NCBI GenBank assembly: GCA_951230915.1 | Contig: OX579635.1 | Span: forward strand, 21,514,001-21,578,000 | Direction: 5' to 3' | Length of the DNA: 64,000 bases | Origin: Antitrichia curtipendula | Taxonomy: Eukaryota; Streptophyta; Bryopsida; Hypnales; Leucodontaceae | Shown here: one piece after another, positions 1-9,060 of the stretch | Position numbering within the stretch: position 1 is the first letter of the stretch | Layout of the letters: each line of letters opens with the position of its first letter | Notes under the pieces: model-generated | What the model was told of the DNA's origin: nothing | The model's database searches: none | Seen by the model: the letters and a program-made list of their open reading frames with translations, nothing else | Program-made: the position numbers and the translations under genes

Positions 1-2
1 AG

Positions 3-1295
3 CGTACGTTTGGTACAGGGCCAGGTATGGCCTTCATTATAGTTCCTGACAACGTCACCTTAGGAGCTTCCGGAGACTACATGGGACTCATAACCTCCGA
101 AACCTCCGGACCCGGAAAGAATTATGAATCTGATAAACATACCTTCGGTGTGGAATTGGACACCTACAGGAACACGGAGTTCCACGATCCCAGCAGTAAT
201 CATATTGGTATTAACTTGGCCAGTATGAAATCTACTTATTCGTTTACGCCTGCCTACAGCTTGGCTTCAAGAAGCCAACTCCAGCAAATCTGGATTGATT
301 ATGATGAAACCGACTCTCGTATGGATATCTACTTTGCAAACTATAAGGAGCGCAAGCCTGATAAGCCACAAGGAACACAGAGCGGACTTGATTTATCGCT
401 TTTAAAGGAGAAGATGTGCACTGGTTTCTCATCTGCAAATTACAACTCAAAACATTCCGATTTTCCCTATGTTTGCGCATGGAGCTTCAGCAACGACGGC
501 AGTCCAGCGCCATCAATTCTTACGGCCCAAGACGAGCGGAAGAAGAAGCACTCGGGGATACATGTGGGAGTCCCTGTATTGCTAATAGTGTCTGTTGGAA
601 TGATTATCTGCATAATTGTTTCACTATGTTGGTGTAGATTTGTGCGCCGTCCTCTACGTATTTTCATATCCCATGCAGGTGGTCCGGATGGATCTCAGAA
701 AAACTTTCCAACATGGCTAGACGAAAGAATGAGGACATGGCCCTGGTCCGTTGCCAAGTCTCGTGTCCGAATCTTTTTTGACACAGAAGATGTTGAAATG
801 GGCAAATCGATTGCAAAGGAAATCTTAAGAGAGTTAGCAAGATTTGATGTGGGGGTCGTGGTGGTGACCAATGCTTTCTTTGCAGCGAAGTGGCCTATGA
901 CAGAGTTGATTGCTTTTGTGGAAGCTCAGACGAAAGATCCTACGGATAGAATTCGAGTATTACCTCTGTTCTACGAGCTCTCACCAGAAGAAGTAAGGGC
1001 TCATCTGGTCGGAAACACTTGGGAAGGTCGTTGGGAGGCAATGAGCAAGGGTAATCACCCTCTCCCGGTGGAAAAGTGTAGACAAGCGGTGACTTGGCTT
1101 TGCCAACAAAGAGGTATTCCATATGGTTATAAGAAACGCCATCAAGACAAAGTCTACATAGAGACCATCTGTAAGGAAGTCGATGAAATTCTGTGCAAAG
1201 AGGAGGGCTTTGCATCGTACGTCATCGGGGCTGTGAAGACCTACTGCGGTATTCCTACTCACTCTAAACCGGGAATGACAAGTCCACGAAACTGA
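3..1295 (+). CDS. L-type lectin-TM-TIR receptor-like protein, copy 1 (5' end outside window)
   Basis: The open frame enters from the left edge at base 3 and ends with TGA at 1293-1295; the first ATG, at 27, is internal. Against copy 2 at 48582, about 120 N-terminal residues (signal peptide and first lectin strands) lie outside the window. Counting from the ATG at 27, residues 1-155 are legume-lectin: GPGMAF at the start and the metal-site block ELDT...N...D...NHIGIN at 43-63. Residues about 179-202 form one hydrophobic span followed by basic residues (RFVRR), giving an outside-lectin, inside-TIR topology. The TIR domain runs from RIFISH (211) to about 340; Glu293 in KWPMTEL sits where TIR NADases have their catalytic Glu. 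A kinase would be expected after the membrane span of a lectin receptor kinase, and there is none. The visible part has no intron. Role inferred: cell-surface glycan sensing linked to TIR signalling. Confidence 0.85.
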   Translation, partial: RTFGTGPGMAFIIVPDNVTLGASGDYMGLITSETSGPGKNYESDKHTFGVELDTYRNTEFHDPSSNHIGINLASMKSTYSFTPAYSLASRSQLQQIWIDYDETDSRMDIYFANYKERKPDKPQGTQSGLDLSLLKEKMCTGFSSANYNSKHSDFPYVCAWSFSNDGSPAPSILTAQDERKKKHSGIHVGVPVLLIVSVGMIICIIVSLCWCRFVRRPLRIFISHAGGPDGSQKNFPTWLDERMRTWPWSVAKSRVRIFFDTEDVEMGKSIAKEILRELARFDVGVVVVTNAFFAAKWPMTELIAFVEAQTKDPTDRIRVLPLFYELSPEEVRAHLVGNTWEGRWEAMSKGNHPLPVEKCRQAVTWLCQQRGIPYGYKKRHQDKVYIETICKEVDEILCKEEGFASYVIGAVKTYCGIPTHSKPGMTSPRN

Positions 1296-2135
1296 GATGA
1301 CCCCCCTGTGACTTTAACCTCCATGTCTTCAGGGAGTAATACTTTAGGATCCCTTATTTGTGACACTGAGTTTTCCCAGCTGCTGCTTTTCCCTTATTCC
1401 CCTCGTTCCTCGTACGAAGTACTTTGGGAAAGTTCTCATATTCCCGTAAGGAAACAAGGATAACCTCTCTGTGAATGGTGGGTTCTAGATCGCCAAAAAA
1501 TTGTGACACCCTGTTGTGTTACATTAAATTCTCACTTGTGCTAATTTTGCATATCGGTCTGTTTTTCAAGGGTCGTTGTGCATATTTTTAGTAGTTTTGT
1601 GAGGGCTTTTTTTAGTCTATACTTCGCCACCTGCAATGAGTCAAGCTTGTTAAGTCTTTTGAAATTTCTAGGTGCATGATAATTTGGGAAGTAATACTAC
1701 AACCTAATAATATTTAGATACATTTCTTCTACAAGAAATGACCGTACAACTATGTACAGAAACTCTGGAAAGTAAGACTGATGTGAATCTGGTGTTTCAG
1801 TTGAGCGGCTGAAACAATGCCAATGTCATGGAAATCCTCCATTTTGACAAATGCAATTGAGTTTTCCAGCCTCATGATGTAGCCATTGGTTCCAAATTTC
1901 AGAATTTCCGGGCATTAGCTGCTCAGGGTGGTCCATTTAGTTGGCTTTCTTAGAGTCTGTTAGCATAGATGTGGAAAAGAGGTGGTTGCGACTTAATTCA
2001 AGATCATGGAGCTAATTGTGGGTTATGTAACTTCAAAGATACACTGTAATTTTGGCCTTGGGTGATGTGTATTGAGTGCTCAGCATGTCTTTTTCATTGA
2101 GAAATTCAGATGTGAGCGCTTTCACCTTTCCCAAG
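1296..2135. other. 3' flank of lectin-TIR copy 1, shared with copy 2
   Basis: This stretch is non-coding, but matching islands recur downstream of copy 2 at 50520-51240. Examples are TTTGTGACACTGA, the run around GTAGCCATTG.TTCCAAATTTCAGAAT, and GAGCGCTTT. The duplication that made the two genes therefore extended about 0.8 kb past the stop codon. I see no other gene in it. Confidence 0.6.
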
Positions 2136-2590
2136 CTACACCAAAGATGATATTTAGTGTTGAGTGACATTTAGTGTTTTTACCCCCCTACTAGTTACAA
2201 CACTAAATCTGAACTTGTCCACAATTAGTGTTAGACTTGAATGTGCCGGCTGCAAACTTCAGAGCCTTGTAACTTTTGCAAAAATTCTTCAAATAAGGAA
2301 AATGAGATGTTTTTCGGCATCTACAAAAACTGTAGATGCCGAAAAACATCTCATTTTCCTGATTTGAAGAATTTTTGCAAAAGTTACAAGGCTCTGAAGT
2401 TTGCAGCCGCCTAGCCCTAATCGATCCGATTCTGTCCGTGAACAGTGATATTCCGTCTGATATGACAACTCTGGTTCACATTTAGTGTTTGAATTGACAT
2501 TTAATGTTACTTATTTTCATAGGGTAATTGGCTTTTAGTGTATGCCTTCGTATTTAGTGTACAAGACACTAAATATCATCTTTAGTGTAG
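2136..2590. mobile_element. MITE with 25-bp TIRs and a 78-bp-arm internal hairpin
   Basis: The ends are inverted repeats of 25 bp with one mismatch (CTACAC[C/T]AAAGATGATATT...). The motif TTTAGTGT recurs through both subterminal regions. At 2248-2408 lies a near-perfect hairpin: two 78-nt arms with one mismatch and a 5-nt loop. The corresponding place beside lectin-TIR copy 2 (near 51230) lacks the element, which supports these boundaries. I see no clear target-site duplication, so the superfamily is undecided. No protein is encoded; short open frames are by-products of the hairpin. Confidence 0.75.
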
Positions 2591-3113
2591 TCAGGATCGT
2601 TTGATTTAATTGCACAATTGAATTCATGATGGGCATTCTAATGTTTTGCTTCTGGGTATTGAATATTACACGCATTTCCAAAATACAATCTCCTGACGCG
2701 GGTTCTGATGTTCTTAATCAATTGTACCCTGTAATTATGGCGTGAAGGAATTTTCAGCTAAGGTAGAAGGCTCAGAAAGCGCTCATCTAAGGGAAAAAAG
2801 ACCTCTATACAAAAATGGGCATAACATTCAAGAGCTGTGAGAGCAGCTGCCTTCCGTCTGACGGAATGATGTGGTATATTCCACATCCAACATTAGCTAT
2901 TAAGCCACGCGTCAATAATGTCAGACTTCTGCTCAGTGCCAAGGTCATGACTGCACAATCAGGTTACTGGGAAATTGAACACCCCCAATTCAGGTAATAC
3001 AGAAAAAAATAGCTTTAAACCAATCAATTCATTGTGGTCAGTAATTTCACTATTTGAATTCCGTCACATTGTTTTGTAAGCCATTCATGCTCTGTGATTT
3101 GGAATTAGAAGAC
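2591..3113. other. Intergenic, no gene seen
   Basis: AT-rich spacer between two mobile elements. A 60-codon open frame at 2815 has no recognisable motif. The first 30 bases still resemble the flank of copy 2. Confidence 0.5.
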
Positions 3114-3702
3114 AATTCTTTATGTACATATGGGGTGGTAAGAGGTAGAACAACCCATGTGGGATATGTAATTTAGAGTTTGTAATTTCTCAACCGCTCA
3201 TAGTTAAGTCTAAAGTAGGAATTGTGTTAAAACTATAATTTTAGACCTCATTTAGGCATAGTAAAATAACTTTTTCCAAAATACTTTGAACTAAAATAAG
3301 TTGGAGAATCAAGTTAAATTTCATCTCCAAAAATCCGTTTGAGATTTTAATCTTCCACTCAAAAGTTATAGACAAATTTCATAGAGGGGTTTGAAAGGAT
3401 TTTTTTTTGACATTTTCATACATCCTCTCTGAAATTTGTCCATAACTTTTGATTGGAATATCTAAATTTAAAAAGGATTTTTGGAGATGAAACTTAGCTT
3501 GATTTCCCACCTTTTTTTAGTTCAAATTTATAAAAAAAAAAAGTATTCCACTATGCCTAAATGAGGTCTGAAATTATAATTTTAGCATAATTCCTACTTT
3601 AGACTTAACTATGAGCGGTTGAGAAATTACAAACTCTAAATTACATATCCCACATGGGTTGTTCTATCTCCTACCACCCCAAGTTTACATAAAGAGCTTC
3701 TC
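3114..3702. repeat. Foldback element with promoter-like ends
   Basis: Almost the whole segment is a large inverted repeat of two arms of about 260 bp. The left arm reads TATGGGGTGGTAAGAGG then CCCATGTGGGATATG; the right arm is its complement with scattered changes. Each end, read outward, carries ATCCCACATGG followed 28 nt later by a TATA-like TACATAAA. Related sequence occurs at 7150-7240, 40140-40200 and 53041-53490. No coding capacity. Confidence 0.75.
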
Positions 3703-4290
3703 TTTTCTATGTAAACAATCAAAATAAATTATTGATGACATATGGTTAGAGTTATTTGGTAGAATACTCAATGAATTCTTTTGGGTTCTGACAGACCATC
3801 TATTTTATAATTATTTGTTTGTATATTTTGTCCTAGAATTAGCCCAAAAAAAAGATCGCACCATAAATGTACTGCCATTGTCTCGGTCCTGAAGCTTACA
3901 TTAATAATATGTGGATGCATTTCGTGGATGAAGACTTCAGAGAGGCAAAGGCAGACTCTCTGAAGGCTCTTGAATGTTGTGGGTGGATCCAAAGTTTTTC
4001 TTAATTTTTGTGGGAGAAAGAAAAATGAGGAACACAATTGTAAAAATTTTAATTTTAATTTTCTGATTTGAAATGAATAAGATATGATTTTTCAAAGTCA
4101 GAGGTGCATAGGTCCCTATTAATGCTCATAGGTGCAACTATAATCAATCAAAACATGCCATTGAATGGAGCGAGTGAGTTTAAGAATGATCCTAACCATG
4201 CCTTTAAATGGATACAGTGATTCCAAGAATGATCCACTGTACGTTTCCATTCAATTCACTCCCGATTGTAAATCAAAATTTATTGTAATT
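3703..4290. other. Intergenic, no gene seen
   Basis: AT-rich. An 89-codon minus-strand open frame at 3768-4037 shows no family motif and is not supported as a gene. Confidence 0.4.
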
Positions 4291-5110
4291 GCTAAACACC
4301 CCAGGGGTTCTTCACATAGTTTCAAATCCAATTAAGAGTGCTGTAACTTTTGCATATGATGTCCGAATTCAATAAAAGATTATTGAAAAATTTGCGTTCT
4401 CTCTTCTAGTTTGTGTGGTAAAATTTTCAAATCAATACAAGATGTACTGATTTTTTGGAAGCCAATCAAAGCTCACAGATTCAATTTGAGACCACAAAAT
4501 TGCATTTGATGGCTGAAACTTCGAGGGCTTGTATCTTCTTCATCAAATGTTATTTTTCAACAAAATTTGTTGGGTTATGTTTCCCTTGAAGTCTAGTTGT
4601 TGTAGTAAGATTTTCATGTCAATCCAAAATGTTTTGAATGTTTGGGAGCAATTCAAAGTTTAAAATCCCGACATTTTTGGATTACAGTGAACTTTGGCGG
4701 CTTGTTTCTTCTTCATACAATGTCCGTTTTTAATTTAAAATTTTGGAAAAGTTGCGCATACTAGTCTAGTTTGTGTGTTTAAAATTTCACATCGATCCAA
4801 GAAGATATGAGTGACTGAGAAGCATTTTAATAGAACACTAGTAGAAAACACAGGAATTTTGACAGAATTCTGTTGATTTGGACGTGTTGTCCCGGTCACT
4901 GTTTTGTTGATTTCAACAGAAATCTGTTAAAATTCACAAATTTCTGTTGAAATCAACAAAACAGTGACCGGGACAACACGTCCAAACCAACAGAATTTTG
5001 TCAAAATTCCTGCGTTTTCTACTAGTGGAAGGAGGTTCAGCCTCAGATGTGTTTTTGCAATTTTCCTTACTATTTTTTGACATTTCAAAGTCATTTTGAA
5101 GAACTCACCA
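4291..5110. mobile_element. TTAA-family element, subfamily B, fragment
   Basis: Sequence from about CCCCAGGGGTTCTTCACATA onward aligns through most of its length with the intact element at 40249-41209 and the fragment at 51467. Shared landmarks are GTGCTGTAACTTTTGCAT, TTGAATGTTTGGGAGC and GAGTGACTGAGAAGCATTTTA. The right end is missing. A CACTA MITE is nested inside. Confidence 0.65.
4836..5027. mobile_element. CACTA-type MITE
   Basis: A 192-bp near-palindrome beginning CACTAGTAGAAAACACAGG and ending CGTTTTCTACTAGTG, flanked by GAA at 4833-4835 and again at 5028-5030. A 3-bp duplication and CACTA ends are the CACTA (CMC) hallmarks. The related copy at about 52015 has the unoccupied sequence TTTTAGTAGAAGGAGGTT, with GAA once, confirming the insertion. 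Arms are about 85 bp, so a transcript would fold into one long hairpin. Confidence 0.88.
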
Positions 5111-5310
5111 AATTCAGGTCTTTATTATGAGTAAAATCACACATGATGATGAACCATGTCACCTATTCAATAGCCTAAAATCACACACATGGGTTTGCAG
5201 TTTCTCACCACATGAAGTAATTTCTATTTCTACATCCCATGTGCACTGTTTTGGACACTCCTACAAGGGCGGTTCTTAATGCCCAAACTGTTTTTGAGCC
5301 TTCTCCTATA

Positions 5311-5603
5311 AGGTAAGGGGTTGTAAAAGCAACCTGTCTCTAAAAGCGATCTGGTAGATTTTGCCTCTAACATGTACCAGAAGTGTACATTTCAGGAGGG
5401 GGTCGCTTTTAGAAACCACTGTTTTTCAACTTCAAAAATTCATAACTAATTCCATGAAGGTCCAAAAAATATGAAACCACTTGGGTTAGATGTCAATTCC
5501 ATTTTTCTTACCATGAAAATTTACTGAAAATTGTTTTAAGGAGTTTAGCTTCTCCAAAATGCAAATCAGCTCGTAAAGGGTCGCTTTTACAGCCCTTTAC
5601 CTT
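5311..5603. mobile_element. MITE with TIR AGGTAARGGGYTGTAAAAGC
   Basis: AGGTAAGGGGTTGTAAAAGC at the left is matched by its complement at 5581-5603 with two differences. The inner sequence also pairs partly (AAAAGCGA, TCGCTTTTAGA). The total is 293 bp and non-coding. The target duplication cannot be decided because the flanks are TA-rich. Confidence 0.6.
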
Positions 5604-5933
5604 ATTTGTAAATCTTCTCTTAAAGAGTAACCGAAGTTGTTGAGTTGTCTTAGGGTTGCTTCACACTACGGCAAAGGGTCGAAAAGCAGTCGATTTCCAC
5701 CAATCAAATTGCAGGATTCCATGAATCCTTGATATTTCGGCCTCTCAACCTTTACGCTAGAAGGCACAGTTGAGAGCCCGTTGCCCTCCAAACTTACATT
5801 TATGGCAAAAAATTAACTACATGTTGACGAACTCTCGACCATAGTTTGGGTCGAGCAAAAATGGAGACCCATACTATGATCGAGAGTTTGTCAAATTTTT
5901 TTCTTAGAAAATCAGATTTGTTCTCTCTTTTCA

Positions 5934-6055
5934 CGCGCTTTGTTATTTGTTATTTGTTACTTGTTATATGCTATTCACACACTTTTTATGTGTTATTGTT
6001 ATTTGTTATTCACACACTTTGTTATTTGTTATTTGTTATTTGTTATTTGTTATCA
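5934..6055. repeat. Microsatellite (GTTATTT)n
   Basis: Runs of the 7-mer GTTATTT are interspersed with two copies of ATTCACACACTTT. The 105-codon plus-strand open frame over it is a low-complexity artefact. Confidence 0.8.
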
Positions 6056-6389
6056 GTGAATGTAGTTCCTTTGACCTACTTCCCTTCAATGGCCAATGCC
6101 ACTCTTCTATTCCATTTATATCCTTCATATTCCTTGTTTGATGGTAAGAGCATGTATGGATAATTTCGTTAAAATGGCATATGAAATCCGCCACTTTGTC
6201 TGAACATCTAGGACAAGTATAGATGTAAACCCGCCAAAGTTCTGGAATGCTGCCATTTTAATGAAATTCACGTTATGTGCTGTGATTTTTTTTCCAAGGC
6301 AATTTTGGACTCCTTTCTCATGTTTTTTTATCTTTTGCTTGAAAAAATTGACACACGAGTGAGGTTTGGACTTTGGGCTTGACTTTTGG

Positions 6390-6546
6390 AGGCTTCACAC
6401 TATAGCCGTCCAAGTTGAGAGGCCATGTCCAAACTATGGTCAAGAATCCAACGAAATGGGCTCTTTAATGGACATTTCTTTGGACTTTCACCCAAAGTTT
6501 GGGCACAGCCTCTTGACTTGGTCGGCCATAGAGTGAAACGGCCCTT
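6390..6546. repeat. Imperfect inverted repeat, hAT-like MITE candidate
   Basis: AGGCTTCACACTATAGCCG at the left pairs with the complement of CGGCCATAGAGTGAAACGGC at the right, with several mismatches. A related half occurs near 5650 (GGGTTGCTTCACACTACGGC). Superfamily uncertain and no coding sequence. Confidence 0.4.
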
Positions 6547-6599
6547 ACGTTTATTCCTCAGGCTCTTTATTCATGCCAATGTTAAGGTGAGCGCTTTGC

Positions 6600-6910
6600 T
6601 CGTCAAGTTTCTCTAAATGTCAAATTTCAAGAAATGGGCACGAGTTTAATTTCCAGATGCCAACTGGAACCTCAGATTTATATCAGTATGAGTTTTTAGA
6701 GCTTTGAGCACTCGAATGCCACAGTTTTGGAGCTCTCAAATACGTGATTTGGACAAGTTTGAGTACTTGACCATAGTCTGAAGCCTGGAATTCCGGAAGA
6801 GGCATGGACTCAAATCTCTACCCAAGGAAATCATTTAATCGTATTCCGGTGGAGAGCTGCAGAAATGCAGTGAGGAAACCTTGCGAATCAGATGATGTTG
6901 AGAGCATCCC
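6600..6910. repeat. Dispersed repeat, copy A (unoccupied TTAA site)
   Basis: The order TTTCTCTAAATGTCAAATTT, ATGCCAACTGGAACC, GGAGCTCTCAAATAC and GGAAGAGGCATGGA recurs at 52595-52635 plus 54353-55010. There it is split by a TTAA-family element and by a Tourist-like MITE. Here it is continuous, with one TTTAA near 6648-6652, so it serves as the empty site for both insertions. Confidence 0.7.
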
Positions 6911-7149
6911 CAGTTCCCCATGGCAGACTCAGCAGATAGGGATGGCCAGTGGGGGCTTGCCGTGCGGTTTTGAAGCCCGAGGCTGCCCGCTCCTGTGACC
7001 ACGGCTGAGAGGGGGTGCCAATTCAAGTATTCAATTCAACCTAAAGAAGTTATTTTGCTTGGAAATTGAAAAATAAAATAATTCTTTTTTGAGCGCATTG
7101 AGAACTACCTCATCACTTCATCTGCGTTATCAACTTGTTAGTTGATTAG

Positions 7150-7240
7150 CCATGTGAGAAGTGAAGCTCTTCATATATATGGGGTGGTAGGAGGTTGAAC
7201 AACCCGTGTGGGATATGTTAATTTGATTGTGGGCATGTTT
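7150..7240 (-). repeat. Solo terminus of the foldback family
   Basis: Read on the minus strand, ATCCCACACGG (7204-7214) is followed 23 nt later by ATATATATGA, matching the ends of the elements at 3114 and 53041. No opposite arm is found nearby, so this is a fragment or an independently mobile terminus. Confidence 0.6.
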
Positions 7241-7273
7241 TGTATACTCTCATGCAAGTACACCCGATCATGA

Positions 7274-7471
7274 CTACGAACTCATTAATGTATTTTGAAT
7301 AAGTCGTTGAAATTTTCTTAAAGGTGATTCTATTGCTGTTGAATCTTCGGGACTTAGTAGGTTTTCTGATGGTGAAAAACAAGGGTTAACATAGGTTGCA
7401 AGAAATCTTCCATCTTTTTGTAGTTTGCATGTGGCTTCCCTTATTAAACGGTCAGGGCTGTGGCTAGGCAT
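7274..7471 (-). pseudogene. Unidentified coding-like open frame, possibly retroelement remnant
   Basis: A 65-codon minus-strand open frame with a balanced, non-repetitive composition (RLIREATCKLQKDG..., ...ESPLRKFQRLIQ). It stands out from the AT-rich surroundings and lies about 290 bp downstream, on the same strand, of the decayed retroelement frames at 7759-9060. I do not recognise a family. It may be a further piece of that element or chance. Confidence 0.3.
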
Positions 7472-7758
7472 TCAGACTTCAGAGAGGCCATAGATAGATT
7501 TCTAAAAAAAAGCAATTCTATGTTTTTAAGACAAAACTTGACAAATATTGATAATTTGTTATCTCAAGAAATTGGGGTAATGGATTACCACTGCTTACCA
7601 AGTTATAAGCTTTCAACAATCTAAGCTCTTATAATAGCGAACTCAATCGTGACCAATCGATATGGGATTTAGTTTTCTGGTTTACCGTCGGGTTGTTTTT
7701 AAGGACAAATTAGACTAAAAGAAGGGCTTAAGGGATGTTGTTTTTTACTATATATAAA

Positions 7759-8192
7759 TTATGGGATTAAAAATGTCCTTGATGGATCGATTGGTCTATA
7801 TGTAAAAATATAAAATTTTCTATCTATTTGATGTCCAGTCCAACCAGCATATATCCTTGGAATTCTTGGTTTCACTATATGCTTCAATTTTCCAAATTGA
7901 ACAAACAGAAAATGTAATTGCAACACTAGGTGTAACTTTCCGATTTTTACTACTACACCTTTAAATGCTTTCCCTTGGTTCCAAATTTTACTTAAAATAA
8001 TTTTTTTAATGTCTAAAGGGAGTTGATCTATTGAATTTTTAAATTCTTTATTTTTGAATATGTTCCACTTAAACGGAATCCTTGTCCAAAATAAGCTCCT
8101 TTATAAAGTCTATATAGTGCCATAAATAGACAAGGTCTAAAATAGTAATCTTCTAACAACTCTGGAACTTCCCAAGAGAATGAATAACTCAT
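7759..8192 (-). pseudogene. Frameshifted unidentified protein next to decayed gag
   Basis: The minus-strand ATG at 8190-8192 opens a 54-codon frame starting MSYSFSWEVPELLEDYYF and stopping at 8028-8030. From roughly 8050 downward a second frame stays open to TAA at 7759-7761, with coherent composition (for example IDQLPLDIKKIILSKIWNQ). One frameshift thus seems to split a protein of about 145 residues. It directly follows the gag-like remnant on the same strand. I cannot assign a family; an extra open frame of a retroelement or an old pararetroviral insertion are both possible. Neither half has a protease or reverse-transcriptase motif. Confidence 0.4.
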
Positions 8193-8388
8193 TTTGATTC
8201 ATTTGGAATAATTTATATTTTGTTTAATTTAAACTATTTCCGCGAGGTTTATTCTGAGTTGGATAATAGTAGATTAGGGTATTGACTATGGTTCTTATTC
8301 TAAGTAATTCTTCTAGAGTTATTTTTGGATTTCTTAATTGTGTGAGTCCTTTAGCACTTTCTAAAAATTCTTAGGTCAAAAGAAACTA

Positions 8389-9060
8389 TCAATTGTGTAG
8401 GAATTGGTTGTTTGTGTGCAATTCCTTTTGTACTATCGTAAGCTTGTTTCTTAAAACAAGTGTTTTTGATGTGTCCCATTTCCCCACAAAAATGACAATG
8501 AATCCCTTCTCTATGTCCTTGAATTTTTCTTTTAGAGTAGTATAAGTCCTTGTCTTTCTAAAGTTCAAACTATTAAAAGAGGTTTGATTAGTTTTAGGTG
8601 TTGGTCTTAGTCCTTCCAAGAATGATCGATCATAACGAATTGTAGGTTTAGGTTTATTCTAAATTTTCAATTTTTGGAAAAATTTCCGCTAACATTTCTT
8701 CTATAATTTCTTGACTTATTTTCTCGCACAATCCCATCTTTTTTTCACAAATATACTATATGTATCTTTGTTTTTGTTTTTGTTTTTTTGTTTTTGTTTT
8801 TGTTTTAAATTTTTCAATAATTGTCCAAAAATTAGAGTAAGTATTTCTTATAAAGGAAATTTATTAAAATCTTGACTAAGGAATAAGAAAGAAAGTATTT
8901 AGGAAAAATACATGTCATTCTTGAAGAGTGTTTTCTTCAAGAAGATACATATTCTATTTTTCCTAATTAGTTCTTTTAAGTATGTCTTTGTCAAATTTAG
9001 AATAATTAATTCCTAAATCTGTTCTACATTTTAGCCACCATTAGTCAAGACCTTTCCTTG
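8389..9060 (-). pseudogene. Decayed retroelement gag with CCHC zinc knuckle
   Basis: On the minus strand at 8456-8497 one frame reads CHFCGEMGHIKNTC, a perfect C-x2-C-x4-H-x4-C knuckle. The neighbouring frame holds the upstream part (RPTPKTNQTSFNSLNF...), so at least one frameshift separates them. Further upstream are gag-like stretches interrupted by stops (SQEIIEEMLAEIFPKI, KCRTDLGINYSKFDKD). A TTTTTG simple repeat at 8768-8805 gives a KQ/KN-rich run. Downstream, another open stretch continues to about 8240. One CCHC motif after a gag-like region fits a Ty1/copia or related element. No reverse transcriptase is found nearby. Confidence 0.6.

Noticed and set aside
2164..2367. 67-codon open frame
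   Set aside because: Contained in a MITE and its hairpin arms.
5846..6163. 105-codon hydrophobic open frame
   Set aside because: Mostly the GTTATTT microsatellite; hydrophobicity is a by-product of T-rich codons.
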